From the NCBI RefSeq assembly GCF_003149025.1, contig NZ_QGDV01000005.1, forward strand, positions 124,001-188,000: a stretch of DNA of 64,000 nucleotides. The letters are read 5' to 3'. The translations under genes were made by a program, and so were the position numbers. Below, one piece after another: positions 48,069-56,949 of this stretch (positions within the stretch are counted from its first letter, which is position 1; each line of letters begins with the position of its first letter). This DNA comes from Rathayibacter iranicus NCPPB 2253 = VKM Ac-1602 (GTDB taxonomy: Bacteria > Actinomycetota > Actinomycetes > Actinomycetales > Microbacteriaceae). The notes under the pieces are model-generated. The model was not told the DNA's origin. It saw only the letters and a program-made list of their open reading frames with translations, and did no database searches.

Positions 48069-48773
48069 TTACGGCCAGGAAGGCTCTTCCTCGTGGGTGA
48101 TGACGAGTTCGCGGACTTCGCAGCCGCGGGGCTGGGCGAGGATGAACATGACGGCGTTCGCGACGTTCTCCGGGTCGTTGAGCAGCGCGTCGGGTCCGGG
48201 CTTGTACTGCTCGTCGCGGTCGTCGAAGAAGCGCGTCTTCATACCGGAGGGGATCAACGTGGTCACGCCGATCTCGCCCTTGGTCTCGGCCGCGAGCGCC
48301 CGGGTGAAGCCGAGCACGCCGAACTTCGAGGCGCAGTAAGCGGTCGCATCCGAGACCGCCTTGATCGCCAGCGAGGAGGCGACGGTGACGACGCGCCCGT
48401 GGGTCTCGGTGATGAACGGCAGCGCCGCGCGGACGACCGCTGCGGTACCGAGGAGGTTGACCGAGATGACCCGCTCCCACTCCTCCGGCTCCACATCGAC
48501 CAGGCGGCCGCAGCGATCAATGCCGGCCGCGGTGACGACGGCATCGAGCCCGCCGTGCTCACGCGCGATCTCGGCGACCGCCTTTTCGGCCTCGCGGGTC
48601 TTCGCGACATCCACCTGATAGGCGGCGACGCCCTCCTGCACGGCCGAGACGTCCCGGTCGAGCACGATCGGGGTGCCGCCGGCGACGGTGACCGCGGCCG
48701 CGACGGCCGCACCGAGCCCGGAGGCCCCTCCGGTGATCAGAACGCGGCCAAGGGGGGTGGGAGTGGTGCTCAT
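48069..48773 (-). CDS. short-chain dehydrogenase/reductase
   Basis: 234 residues from the ATG at 48773 (GGAAGGAAACC upstream). Classical SDR: GRVLITGGASGLGAAVAAAV cofactor motif, NNAG-like TAAGID, catalytic Ser in VASSLAIKAV and YCASK (Tyr-x-x-x-Lys). NAD(P)-dependent oxidation or reduction of a sugar or alcohol. It is the last gene of the long heptose operon, 34 nt after hldE copy 2, so it may modify the sugar. Confidence 0.9.
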   Translation of the reverse strand: MSTTPTPLGRVLITGGASGLGAAVAAAVTVAGGTPIVLDRDVSAVQEGVAAYQVDVAKTREAEKAVAEIAREHGGLDAVVTAAGIDRCGRLVDVEPEEWERVISVNLLGTAAVVRAALPFITETHGRVVTVASSLAIKAVSDATAYCASKFGVLGFTRALAAETKGEIGVTTLIPSGMKTRFFDDRDEQYKPGPDALLNDPENVANAVMFILAQPRGCEVRELVITHEEEPSWP

Positions 48774-48807
48774 GGTTTCCTTCCGGGGGTGGCCTGGGGG
48801 CCGCGGG

Positions 48808-50181
48808 TCAGCCGACACGCGCGAGCGCGGCGGCGAGATGGGTGGTCGAGCGGCCGGGGTGGTACGGCACGGTCAGGACGCGGCCGCCCCACTCCGCCAC
48901 CGTTGCCGTCTCGGGCAGGGACTCGGCGGAGTAATCGCCGCCCTTCACCCAGACGTCGGGGCGGATTCGGCGCAGCGCCTCGTCCGGCGTGTCCTCACCG
49001 AAGACCAGCACGGCGTCCACGCATTCCAGCGCGAGCAACAGGTCGACGCGGTCGTTCTCGGGGATGATCGGCCGCGCGGCGCCCTTGAGTCGGCGCACAG
49101 AGTCGTCGGAGTTGAGGCAGACGATCAGGCAGTCGCCGAGCGCCCGAGCGGCCGAGAGGGTACGGGCGTGGCCGGCGTGCAGGAGGTCGAAGCAGCCGCC
49201 GGTTGCAACCACGGTTCCACCCGAGGCGCGCACGGACGCGGCGACCCGCAGGGCGTCGACTCCGCCGCCATGCAGGGGAGCGGCGTCGGCGGGAGCGGCG
49301 AGGGACGTTACTCCGCCCGCGAGCAGGTAGGCACCGGCTTCGGCGACCGCCGCCTGGACGGCCGCCGAGGGGCTGGAGCCCTGAGCGAGCGCGACCGCGG
49401 CGGAGGCGGCGAACCGGTCGCCCGCTCCGCAGGGGTCGCTCGGCGGTACGGCAGCGGCAGGAACGACCACCGGCACTCCCGTGCCGCGCGAGCGCACAAG
49501 GGCGCCGGAGGAGCCCATCGTCACCGCGACGGCGTTGCACTCCCATCGCTCCAGCAGCGTGGTCGCGGCCGACTCGGCGAGCGTCACTCCGCGGCCCGTG
49601 GCCCCCGAGAACGTGGCCACCTCGGCGAGGTTCGGAGTCGCGAGCGTGGTCGCTGCGACCGGCTGCGAGCCGCGCGGGTGCGGGTCCCAGACCAGGGGCA
49701 CGGTGAGCGCGTCGAGAGCGGCCCGGAGCGACGGGTCCTCGGTGAGTCGGCGGCCATAGTCGGCGACGATCACGGCGTCAGCTTCAGCGAGGGCGGCGAG
49801 CATCGTGTCGGTCACGCCGGGGACAGGTGGCGTCTCGCAGCCGCGGTCGATGCGCACTACTGCCTGACCGGAGGCGGCGACGCGCGTCTTCACTGGCGTC
49901 GGCGCTGCGGAGGGGCCGGCGACGACGCGGATGCCGTGCAGCTCGGCGCGCAGCTCCGCGACATCAAGATCGGAGTCGTCGGCGAGCGCCGTCACCAGCG
50001 TCACCTCGTGCCCGTCGCGCACCAGCATCCGCGCCACGAGCCCGGCGCCGCCCGCGCGGGCGCTGCGGGCCGACACGTCGACGACGGGCACCGGCGCGTC
50101 CGGGCTCAGTCGCTCCGCGGGTCCGGAGAGGTCGACGTCCAGCATCACATCGCCGACGACGACGAGGCGTAGCCGGTTCAC
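48808..50181 (-). CDS. hldE: HldE-like bifunctional heptose kinase/nucleotidyltransferase (copy 2)
   Basis: 457 residues. PfkB kinase half (LRLVVVGDVMLDVDLSGPAE, catalytic DPCGAGDRFAASAAVA) and nucleotidyltransferase half (TGGCFDLLHAGHARTLSAAR, LNSDDSVRRLKGAARP, DVWVKGGDYSAE). Clearly diverged from copy 1 at 42691, so not a recent duplicate. The two may differ in sugar or in nucleotide. Overlaps gmhA by 4 nt. Confidence 0.88.
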   Translation of the reverse strand: MNRLRLVVVGDVMLDVDLSGPAERLSPDAPVPVVDVSARSARAGGAGLVARMLVRDGHEVTLVTALADDSDLDVAELRAELHGIRVVAGPSAAPTPVKTRVAASGQAVVRIDRGCETPPVPGVTDTMLAALAEADAVIVADYGRRLTEDPSLRAALDALTVPLVWDPHPRGSQPVAATTLATPNLAEVATFSGATGRGVTLAESAATTLLERWECNAVAVTMGSSGALVRSRGTGVPVVVPAAAVPPSDPCGAGDRFAASAAVALAQGSSPSAAVQAAVAEAGAYLLAGGVTSLAAPADAAPLHGGGVDALRVAASVRASGGTVVATGGCFDLLHAGHARTLSAARALGDCLIVCLNSDDSVRRLKGAARPIIPENDRVDLLLALECVDAVLVFGEDTPDEALRRIRPDVWVKGGDYSAESLPETATVAEWGGRVLTVPYHPGRSTTHLAAALARVG

Positions 50182-50798
50182 GAGGTGGCCACCGTCCGCG
50201 CGCGGATCCGGTGCTCGAAGGCTCGGCAGAGCGCGTGCACGAGTACCAGCTGTGCCTCCTGCACGTTCGCGCCGTGACCGTCGAGGGCGATCGACTCGTC
50301 ACAGAGCTCGGTCAGCGGGTTCGGTCCGCCACCGGTCAGCGCCCACGAACGGGCGCCGGCCGCGCGGGCGGCCTCGGCGGCGCGAAGAAGGTTGGCGCTG
50401 CGTCCGCTGGTCGAGAGCAGCACAACCACGTCCCCGGTCCGGGCGTGGGCCGTGACCTGGCGAGCGAACACGTGCTCGAAGCCGTAGTCGTTGCCGATCG
50501 CGGTCAGGCTCGACGTCTCCGCGTGTAGCGAGATCGCCGAGAACGGGATGCGGTCACCGTCGAAGCGGCCGACCAGCTCCGCGGTGAGGTGCTGCGCCTC
50601 CGCCGCCGAGCCGCCATTGCCCGCGGCGAGTAGCCGGGCCCCGGAGTGCAGTCGGTCAGCGAGCTCGGTGCCCCATGCCGCGATCCGCTCGGAGTGGCGC
50701 TCGAGCTGGGCGACCACGTCGAGCGAGCGCGCTACGTGGTCGTCGACGAGGCGCCGAACGGCGTCCGTCGGGGTGTCCAGAACGGTGTCGATGGTCAT
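50178..50798 (-). CDS. gmhA: phosphoheptose isomerase-like SIS protein
   Basis: 206 residues from the ATG at 50798. SIS domain with [20 protein letters not shown] (the GmhA active-site signature), [20 protein letters not shown] and [14 protein letters not shown]. GmhA converts sedoheptulose 7-phosphate to D-glycero-D-manno-heptose 7-phosphate. Placed between a glycosyltransferase and hldE copy 2, it supplies the first step of the pathway. Confidence 0.9.
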   Translation of the reverse strand: MTIDTVLDTPTDAVRRLVDDHVARSLDVVAQLERHSERIAAWGTELADRLHSGARLLAAGNGGSAAEAQHLTAELVGRFDGDRIPFSAISLHAETSSLTAIGNDYGFEHVFARQVTAHARTGDVVVLLSTSGRSANLLRAAEAARAAGARSWALTGGGPNPLTELCDESIALDGHGANVQEAQLVLVHALCRAFEHRIRARTVATS

Positions 50799-52120
50799 CG
50801 TCGCGGAGCCGCCTTCCGGGTAGTGGAGGATGAGGATGCGCTGGTGGCACCGGTGAGGACCGACTCGTCGCCGATCCCGGCAAGGGCCGTGAGGTAGGCG
50901 CGCTCGGTGTCCGCGGCGACGCGCTCCCAGGAGTAACCGGACCCGACGCGCTCGCGGCCAGCGGCTCCGTAGGCGCGGGCGCGCGTGGGGTCGGCGAGAA
51001 GCGAGCTGAGCGCGGCCGCGAGAGCGACGGGATCGCGCGGGGGCACGTGCACCCCGGTGACGTCCTCGACCACGGTGTCGATCAGCCCGCCGACCGAGGA
51101 GGCGACGACCGGCACTCCGCAGGCCATTGCCTCGAGCGGAGTGATGCCGAACGGCTCGTACCAGGGCGCGCAGACCATTACGTCGGCCGAGCGGAGCATC
51201 GCGGGCATCGCCGTCTGCGAGAGCTGGCCGACGAAGTCGACGTGGTCGGCGACTCCACGTTTCTCGGCGACTGCGTGCAGCCGCTGGTACTCGGGGTCGG
51301 CGGTCAGGGCATCGCCGGAGCCGGAGCCGCCGACGATGACGAGCTCGGCGTCGTGACCGGCCGCGACCAGGAGCGAGAGTGCCTCGATCGCGATGCCCAT
51401 GCCTTTGCGGGGCACGAGGCGTCCGATGGTCATCAACCGCGGTCGCTCTCCGCGCGGCGCGACCGGGCCATCGACGGTAAACCGGTCGATGTCGACTCCG
51501 CAGGGCACGACCGAGATGCGCGAGGTCGGCACGCCGAGGCCCTTCAGTTCGAAGGCTTCGTCGGAGCACGTGGCGATGATGCCGTCCGCCCGGTGGCCCA
51601 CTCCCGGCTCGAGCCAGGCGCGCTCCTCGGGGCTGGTGTCGAGTGCGCCCTGCTGACGGCGCTTGACGACGCCGAGGGCGTGGAACGTGTGCAGCACCGG
51701 CACGCGGCGTCCGGTGACGCGCTCGACTCGGTCGGAGGCATCGAGCGCCGCAACACCGGACATCCAAAAATGGCTGTGCACGAGGTCGGGCCGCTCGTCG
51801 AGCCACTCCTCGGCGAGGTCGACCGCGAAGTCACCCATGAAGGGAAGTAGGTCATCTTTCGGGACGCGGCTCGCCGGTCCCGCGTCGATGTGCACGACCT
51901 CCACGCCCGAGGTGAAAGGCACTCGGCGGGGGAGGGAGGGATCATCGCGGCGCGTGTAGACCACCACGCGGTGGCCGCGGCGGGCGAGCGCGTCGGCTAG
52001 CGCCGCCACGTGCACGTTCTGGCCGCCGGCGTCGACTCCGCCGAGCGTCGCGAGCGGGCTGGCGTGCTCCGAGACCATGGCGATCGTGAGCGGACGCGCC
52101 GCCGAGAGCTGCTGCTTCAT
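50795..52120 (-). CDS. GT4-family glycosyltransferase
   Basis: 441 residues, GT-B fold. N-terminal [20 protein letters not shown], central [20 protein letters not shown], and the retaining-enzyme motif [20 protein letters not shown]. It resembles sucrose-phosphate-synthase-like or mannosyl transferases of actinobacteria. Coupled on both sides by 4-nt overlaps within the heptose operon. Confidence 0.9.
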   Translation of the reverse strand: MKQQLSAARPLTIAMVSEHASPLATLGGVDAGGQNVHVAALADALARRGHRVVVYTRRDDPSLPRRVPFTSGVEVVHIDAGPASRVPKDDLLPFMGDFAVDLAEEWLDERPDLVHSHFWMSGVAALDASDRVERVTGRRVPVLHTFHALGVVKRRQQGALDTSPEERAWLEPGVGHRADGIIATCSDEAFELKGLGVPTSRISVVPCGVDIDRFTVDGPVAPRGERPRLMTIGRLVPRKGMGIAIEALSLLVAAGHDAELVIVGGSGSGDALTADPEYQRLHAVAEKRGVADHVDFVGQLSQTAMPAMLRSADVMVCAPWYEPFGITPLEAMACGVPVVASSVGGLIDTVVEDVTGVHVPPRDPVALAAALSSLLADPTRARAYGAAGRERVGSGYSWERVAADTERAYLTALAGIGDESVLTGATSASSSSTTRKAAPRR

Positions 52121-53109
52121 CGTGTGCTCCCTTCCAGGGCGGGCGGCGCCGTGCGGCGACGCGGAAGATCGGCCAGGAGTTCATCCCAGTCGCGATGGAA
52201 TCGGGCGAGGCTGTAGCGGGCGAGAGCGGCTTCGCGGGCCACCGCCCCGGCGCGGGCGGCGCGGTCCGGGTCCTCGATCAGGGCGCGGGCGGAGGCCACC
52301 AGCGAGTCGAGGTCGTTCGTGATCGCTCCAGCCTCGTGCGGCACGGCTCGTCCCGCCTCGGTGACGTCGAGCGCAACGACGGGCATGCCCAGGTGCATCG
52401 CCTCGAGCAGCGCGAGGCCGAGCGACGTCCAGCGGAACGGATGCAGGTAGACCCGACGGCGAGCGAGCGCGTCATGCATCGCCTGCGTGCGCACGTCGCC
52501 GAGCACGGTCACCCCATCGAACCCTGGCAGCTCGGTGAGTCGATCGGTCTTCATCCCGAACACGTCGAGCGGAGCGACGGCCCCGAAGCGGGGGAGCAGA
52601 TCGGTGCCGGCAACGCGTCCCCGGCGGACCGGTTCGTTCACGACGACGCCGAAGTGCGCCAGTTCGCCGGTGTAGAGGGGGCCTGGGTCGTTGATCCCGT
52701 GCTCGATGACGGTGGTCCTGGTCGAGCCGGTGTCCCACATCAGCGCGTTGAAGTGGGTGACGTGCACGATCAGCAGGTCGTCGCGGTCGGCGAGCGGATG
52801 GCGATTGTCCGGCACGTCGCCGCGCGGAGTGTTGTGCTCGACGTAGACGGCAGGGACATCGCGGCCGAGCCGGCGGCCGAGCAGACGCTCCGCCTCTGCG
52901 AACTCCTCGGGGCGCTGGAGGAGAACCGCGTCAATGTCAACGTCGTGCAGCTCTTCCGGCGCGGTCTCGACAGCGTTCGGCCAGTCGCGTCCGCCCGTGC
53001 CCAGACCCCAGCCGTCGCGGGCCGCACTGGTGGGCAGTACGAAGGTGTGCGACCCGCGGACGAACGCGTCCGCCCAACCGCCATGCACATGCCACAGCAG
53101 GATCCTCAT
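52117..53109 (-). CDS. glycosyltransferase, GT-B fold
   Basis: 330 residues from the ATG at 53109. N-terminal [20 protein letters not shown], a C-terminal motif [20 protein letters not shown] typical of GT4-like enzymes, and a short tail. The open frame upstream (to 53226) overlaps the next gene and is not used. Acceptor unknown. Coupled in the heptose operon. Confidence 0.85.
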   Translation of the reverse strand: MRILLWHVHGGWADAFVRGSHTFVLPTSAARDGWGLGTGGRDWPNAVETAPEELHDVDIDAVLLQRPEEFAEAERLLGRRLGRDVPAVYVEHNTPRGDVPDNRHPLADRDDLLIVHVTHFNALMWDTGSTRTTVIEHGINDPGPLYTGELAHFGVVVNEPVRRGRVAGTDLLPRFGAVAPLDVFGMKTDRLTELPGFDGVTVLGDVRTQAMHDALARRRVYLHPFRWTSLGLALLEAMHLGMPVVALDVTEAGRAVPHEAGAITNDLDSLVASARALIEDPDRAARAGAVAREAALARYSLARFHRDWDELLADLPRRRTAPPALEGSTR

Positions 53110-54161
53110 GCCATCGCCTCTCTCGTGGGGGTCGGAGCCGGGATGGCGGCGCTGAGCCGGAGCGCGGCGGCGACGGCCTCCTCGGCGCTCACCCCCGCGA
53201 GGCAGGGGTGGCCGGGAATGGGGCACATACGCGCCCGCGAGCCGGCGCAGGCCGCCTCCTGGTCCCCGAGCAGCGCGACCGGCACCCCGTACGGCGCCCA
53301 GCGGACGGCCGGGACGACCGGAGCGAACAGGCTGACCACCGGAGTGCCCACCGCGGCGGCGAGGTGTGCCGGACCCGTGTTGCCGCTGATCACCACCTCG
53401 GCGTGGGCCAAAACCTCGGAGGCTCCCGCGAAGTCCGTTGCGCCACCCAGGTCGATCCCGCGGCTGCCCGCGACCTCAGCTGTCAGCGCCCGCTCGCTCG
53501 GACCTCCGGTGACGACGACGGCGAGGCCGGCCTCGGCGAGGAGTTCGACCGCGCGTGCCGCGTTCGCCGCGGGCCAGGCGCGGGCCGGGACTGCGGCTCC
53601 GGGATGCACGACAGCGTAGGGGCCGACGTCCGAGAGAACCGCGGGGAGGATGCCCTCGCGGCGCACCCGGAGGCGGCCGTCGTCGCCCGCGGGCAGGCTG
53701 AATCCGGCCGCCGCCGCGATGGCGAGCGCGCGCTCCGGCTCCGGCTGGTCCTCCACCAACGTCTCGCCCGGCACAAGGCGCACATCGAGCAGAGCGCCCG
53801 CGAAGTCGACGGAGGCGCCGGAAATGCGGGAGACGCCGCACAGTCGCACGAGCAGCGCGAGCGGCAGCGGCGACTGGTGGAACGAGGTGAGGATCACGGC
53901 CTCATCGGGCTCGAACTCTGTCACGATCGCCCGCAGCTCCTCGACCAACGTGGCATCGACCGGCCGGGAGGCATCGCCGATCCACGGACACGACCAGGTG
54001 CGCACCGCCACCGGTCCGGGGAGCAGCGCCGCCGCGGGCGCACCCTGGGGTCCGCTCAGCAGCAACACGTCCGCCTCTGCCGCAATCGCCCGGACCGCGG
54101 GACCGCAGAGCAGCACGTCGCCGGCGCTGTCGAGCCGGGCGACGAGGACACGGCGCCTCAC
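53106..54161 (-). CDS. GT9-family glycosyltransferase B
   Basis: 351 residues. N-terminal VLVARLDSAGDVLLCGPAVR, the donor-site YAVVHPGAAVPARAWPAANA and VVISGNTGPAHLAAAVGTPV mark a heptosyltransferase-like enzyme. A Cys-rich segment (AACAGSRARMCPIPGHPCLA) near the C-terminus is common in actinobacterial GT9 proteins. Overlaps gmhB. Confidence 0.9.
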   Translation of the reverse strand: MRRRVLVARLDSAGDVLLCGPAVRAIAAEADVLLLSGPQGAPAAALLPGPVAVRTWSCPWIGDASRPVDATLVEELRAIVTEFEPDEAVILTSFHQSPLPLALLVRLCGVSRISGASVDFAGALLDVRLVPGETLVEDQPEPERALAIAAAAGFSLPAGDDGRLRVRREGILPAVLSDVGPYAVVHPGAAVPARAWPAANAARAVELLAEAGLAVVVTGGPSERALTAEVAGSRGIDLGGATDFAGASEVLAHAEVVISGNTGPAHLAAAVGTPVVSLFAPVVPAVRWAPYGVPVALLGDQEAACAGSRARMCPIPGHPCLAGVSAEEAVAAALRLSAAIPAPTPTREAMA

Positions 54162-54742
54162 TCGGAGTCCCCGTCCGGTTGCGTCGCGAGCAGTAGCTCA
54201 ACGGCCTCGAGGAGCGTCGCCGCGCGCAGCGGGGCAGCGGCTACTTCCTCGGGGAGCGTGACGGGAGTCGGCACCAGCACCCCGCGGGCTCCGGCGGCCG
54301 CGGCGGCACCCATATCGGCGCCGATATCGCCGATGACGGCGAGGGAGTCAACGGGCAGTCCCAGCACATCGGCGGCGCTCAGCACCATCCCGGGTGCGGG
54401 CTTGCGGCACGCGCAGCCGTCGTCGGGGCCGTGCGGGCAGAGCATCCAGATGTCGAAACCGCCGAAGAGTTCATCGACACGGCGGTTCACAGCCTCGGCC
54501 TGCGCGCGGTCGATGAGGCCGCGCGCGATGCCCGACTGGTTCGTGACGACTCCCAGGGCAAGTCCCGCCTCCCGCGCCCGCTCCACCGCGTCGAGCGCGG
54601 TCGGCATCGGCGAGACCCGCGACGGGTCACCGTTGTAAGGGACGTCCAGCACAAGCGTCGCGTCGCGATCGAAGAGGATCCCGCGCAGGGTCCGTATGCG
54701 CTCAGCGGCGCCGTCGGCGCTCCGCAGCAAGGAGTCGTTCAC
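54158..54742 (-). CDS. gmhB: heptose-bisphosphate phosphatase-like HAD-IIIA protein
   Basis: 194 residues from a GTG at 54742 (GAGGAA just upstream); longer frames reach further but lack a ribosome site. HAD-IIIA/GmhB features: nucleophile motif FDRDATL (usually DRDGT), VVTNQSGIARG, a zinc loop CPHGPDDGCACRKPAPGM and GDIGADMGAAAAAG. GmhB removes phosphate from heptose 1,7-bisphosphate between the two HldE reactions. First gene of the seven-gene minus-strand operon ending with the SDR. Confidence 0.88.
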   Translation of the reverse strand: MNDSLLRSADGAAERIRTLRGILFDRDATLVLDVPYNGDPSRVSPMPTALDAVERAREAGLALGVVTNQSGIARGLIDRAQAEAVNRRVDELFGGFDIWMLCPHGPDDGCACRKPAPGMVLSAADVLGLPVDSLAVIGDIGADMGAAAAAGARGVLVPTPVTLPEEVAAAPLRAATLLEAVELLLATQPDGDSE

Positions 54743-54886
54743 TTCTTCCTCGTACCCCGCGACCGGGGATGTAAACTCCCGCCGAGAGAAGTCGTCCTGC
54801 TCGGGCGCGTCGCAGAACGGATCAGCCGCCCCCGCGTCTGAGACCCGCGCAACGGGGTACGGGGGTCCCGACAGGAAGGAGGCGCC

Positions 54887-55909
54887 GTGCGCGCTCTCAC
54901 CGCTCCGGACGGGACTGCGGAGATCCTCGCCCTGCGTGCCCTCAAACTCGGCGACCTCCTCGTCGCAGTCCCCGCGCTCAAGGCGCTGCGCCGCGGCTTC
55001 CCCGAGCATCGGCTGATCATGGCCACCACACCCTGGCTTGAGCCGATCGTCGATCTGGTCGAGGGCCTGGACGCTCTGGTGCCCACGCTGCACGGCCTTG
55101 ACGACCCGCTTCCGATGGCCGCCGGGCGGGTCGAACTCGGCGTCAACCTGCACGGCAACGGTCCGGAGTCGCGACTGCGCCTGCGCGAGATCGCCCCGCG
55201 GCAGACGCTGGAGTTCCGCGTCCCCCGGCTCGATCCCGGCGCCGGCCCCCACGATCCGCGTCCGCTCTGGATCGACGGAGAACTCGAGCGCGCCCGCTGG
55301 GCCCGCCTCGTCAACTCGATCGGCCTCGATGCCGATCCCGAGGACGTCGCCCTCGCCGTCCCTACCGCGCCCGCGCCCATTGCTGGGGCAGCTGTGGTGC
55401 ACATCGGCGCCTTCTACGGCTCCCGGGAGTGGCCAGAGGAGCGCTTCGCCGCTGTCGCCCAGGCGCTGACGGCCGAGGGGCACCGCGTCATCTACACCGG
55501 AGGCGCGAACGAGGCCGACCGCGCTCGCCGTGTCGCCGAGCTGGCCAGCACGGGCGAGGTCCTCGCGGGCGTTCTCTCCCTGGGCGAGTTCGCGGCGGTC
55601 ATCGCAGCGGCGGAGGTCGTCGTCACCGTCGACACCGGGGCCGCCCACCTCGCGTCGGCGTACGGCATCCCCTCCGTCGTCCTCTTTGGGCCCGCGCCGC
55701 CCGAGGCCTGGGGCCCGCCCGTCTCCGGCCCGCACATCGTGCTGACCGATGCGTCCCTGCGCCGCGGCGACGTCTTCTCGGCCGAACCCGATCCGGCGCT
55801 GCTCGCCGTCCAGGTCGATGACGTCCTCGCGGCCCTGTCCTCGCTCCCCTCGAGTGCCGAGGCCCACCTCAGGCGGTCTTCAGGTGCGCGGCAGGCCGGA
55901 CGGGTGTGA
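54887..55909 (+). CDS. GT9-family glycosyltransferase C
   Basis: 340 residues from a GTG (GGAAGGAGG upstream). LALRALKLGDLLVAVPALKA, VVHIGAFYGSREWPEERFAA and VVVTVDTGAAHLASAYGIPS are GT9 motifs. It is divergent from gmhB, so a 144-bp shared control region probably drives both directions. Its last 41 bp overlap the 3' end of the convergent sigma-factor gene. Confidence 0.9.
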   Translation: MRALTAPDGTAEILALRALKLGDLLVAVPALKALRRGFPEHRLIMATTPWLEPIVDLVEGLDALVPTLHGLDDPLPMAAGRVELGVNLHGNGPESRLRLREIAPRQTLEFRVPRLDPGAGPHDPRPLWIDGELERARWARLVNSIGLDADPEDVALAVPTAPAPIAGAAVVHIGAFYGSREWPEERFAAVAQALTAEGHRVIYTGGANEADRARRVAELASTGEVLAGVLSLGEFAAVIAAAEVVVTVDTGAAHLASAYGIPSVVLFGPAPPEAWGPPVSGPHIVLTDASLRRGDVFSAEPDPALLAVQVDDVLAALSSLPSSAEAHLRRSSGARQAGRV

Positions 55910-56747
55910 CGGAGGCGACCCGAGCACGCGCGACGCGGGGCTGATGGCTGCGCGACGGGGCGCCCAGGCGGTCCGCGAGCTGTGCCAAAATCCTGCGTTG
56001 CAGGCGCGAGACCTGCATCTGCGTCGTCCCCAGCGTGTCCGCGATCTGCTGCTGCGTCCGCTCCTCGACAAATCGCATCCGGAGGAGTTCGCGCTGCCCG
56101 TCCTCGAGCTCGGCAAGTGCTTCGGCAAGGCCGTGTCGCCGGTCGATCTCGAGCAGACGCGCGTCCTCGCCGCCGATCGTCTCGGCCAGCCCAACGCCGC
56201 CTTCGCCGACACTCTCGTCGAGCGAGAGCGGATGACCGGCGGAGCGCGCGTCGGCCACGTCGGCCGCGTCGACTCCAAGTCGGCGGGCGATCTCGTGGTC
56301 GGAGGGATGGCGTCCGAGTTCCTGAGCGAGTTCGTCGGCCGTGACAGCGGAGCGGCGGTGCAGCTCCTGCACTCCGCGCGGCGGGCGAATCATCCAGCCC
56401 AGATCGCGCAGATGGCGCTTGAGTTCGCCGGTGATGGTGGGGACGGCGAACGCGGCGAAGCTCTCGCCGCGTTCGGGGGTGAAGCGCCGGGCGGCCTTGA
56501 CCAGGCCCACGTAGGCGACCTGGCGCAGATCCGCCCAGTCGCCTCCGCCGCGGGAAACTCGGCGGGCCATTGCCTCGGCAAGCCCGAGGTGGTCGAGCAC
56601 GATGCGCTCGCGGATCCGCTGTCCTTCGGCGTCCTCGGCCGCGGCCGCCGCCTGGAAGAGCGAGAGGGTGCGCGCGTCCTTCTCCTCGCGGGCCGACTCG
56701 GTGAGGACCGTGCGGTCCGTCCCGACGTCGAGATCGATCGTGCTCAT
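55869..56747 (-). CDS. RNA polymerase sigma factor, SigB/SigF-type
   Basis: 292 residues. Region 2 has DLRQVAYVGLVKAARRFTPE and FAAFAVPTITGELKRHLRDL, the hallmark of the SigB/F/G group; region 3 VQELHRRSAVTADELAQELG; region 4 RFVEERTQQQIADTLGTTQM. Such factors direct stress or stationary-phase genes and are usually held by an anti-sigma factor; none is next to it here. The last 30 residues are a basic tail. Confidence 0.9.
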   Translation of the reverse strand: MSTIDLDVGTDRTVLTESAREEKDARTLSLFQAAAAAEDAEGQRIRERIVLDHLGLAEAMARRVSRGGGDWADLRQVAYVGLVKAARRFTPERGESFAAFAVPTITGELKRHLRDLGWMIRPPRGVQELHRRSAVTADELAQELGRHPSDHEIARRLGVDAADVADARSAGHPLSLDESVGEGGVGLAETIGGEDARLLEIDRRHGLAEALAELEDGQRELLRMRFVEERTQQQIADTLGTTQMQVSRLQRRILAQLADRLGAPSRSHQPRVARARVASVTPVRPAAHLKTA

Positions 56748-56949
56748 CCGTGCTCCTTCCGGGCAGGCTCCCGCAGACCTCGGGCGCGGCGTGCGGAGCC
56801 GTGCTCGGACAGAATCGGTGGGAAGCCCTCGGCATAGAGCACCACTGCTCCCTGCTTCGCGTCAGTCCGTTGACGAGAAGCGCGCTTCGCGGTACAAGTG
56901 CTCGCGTCCCGGGCGGCCGCAGCCGCCCGCCGGATAGGATCGGCAGCGT

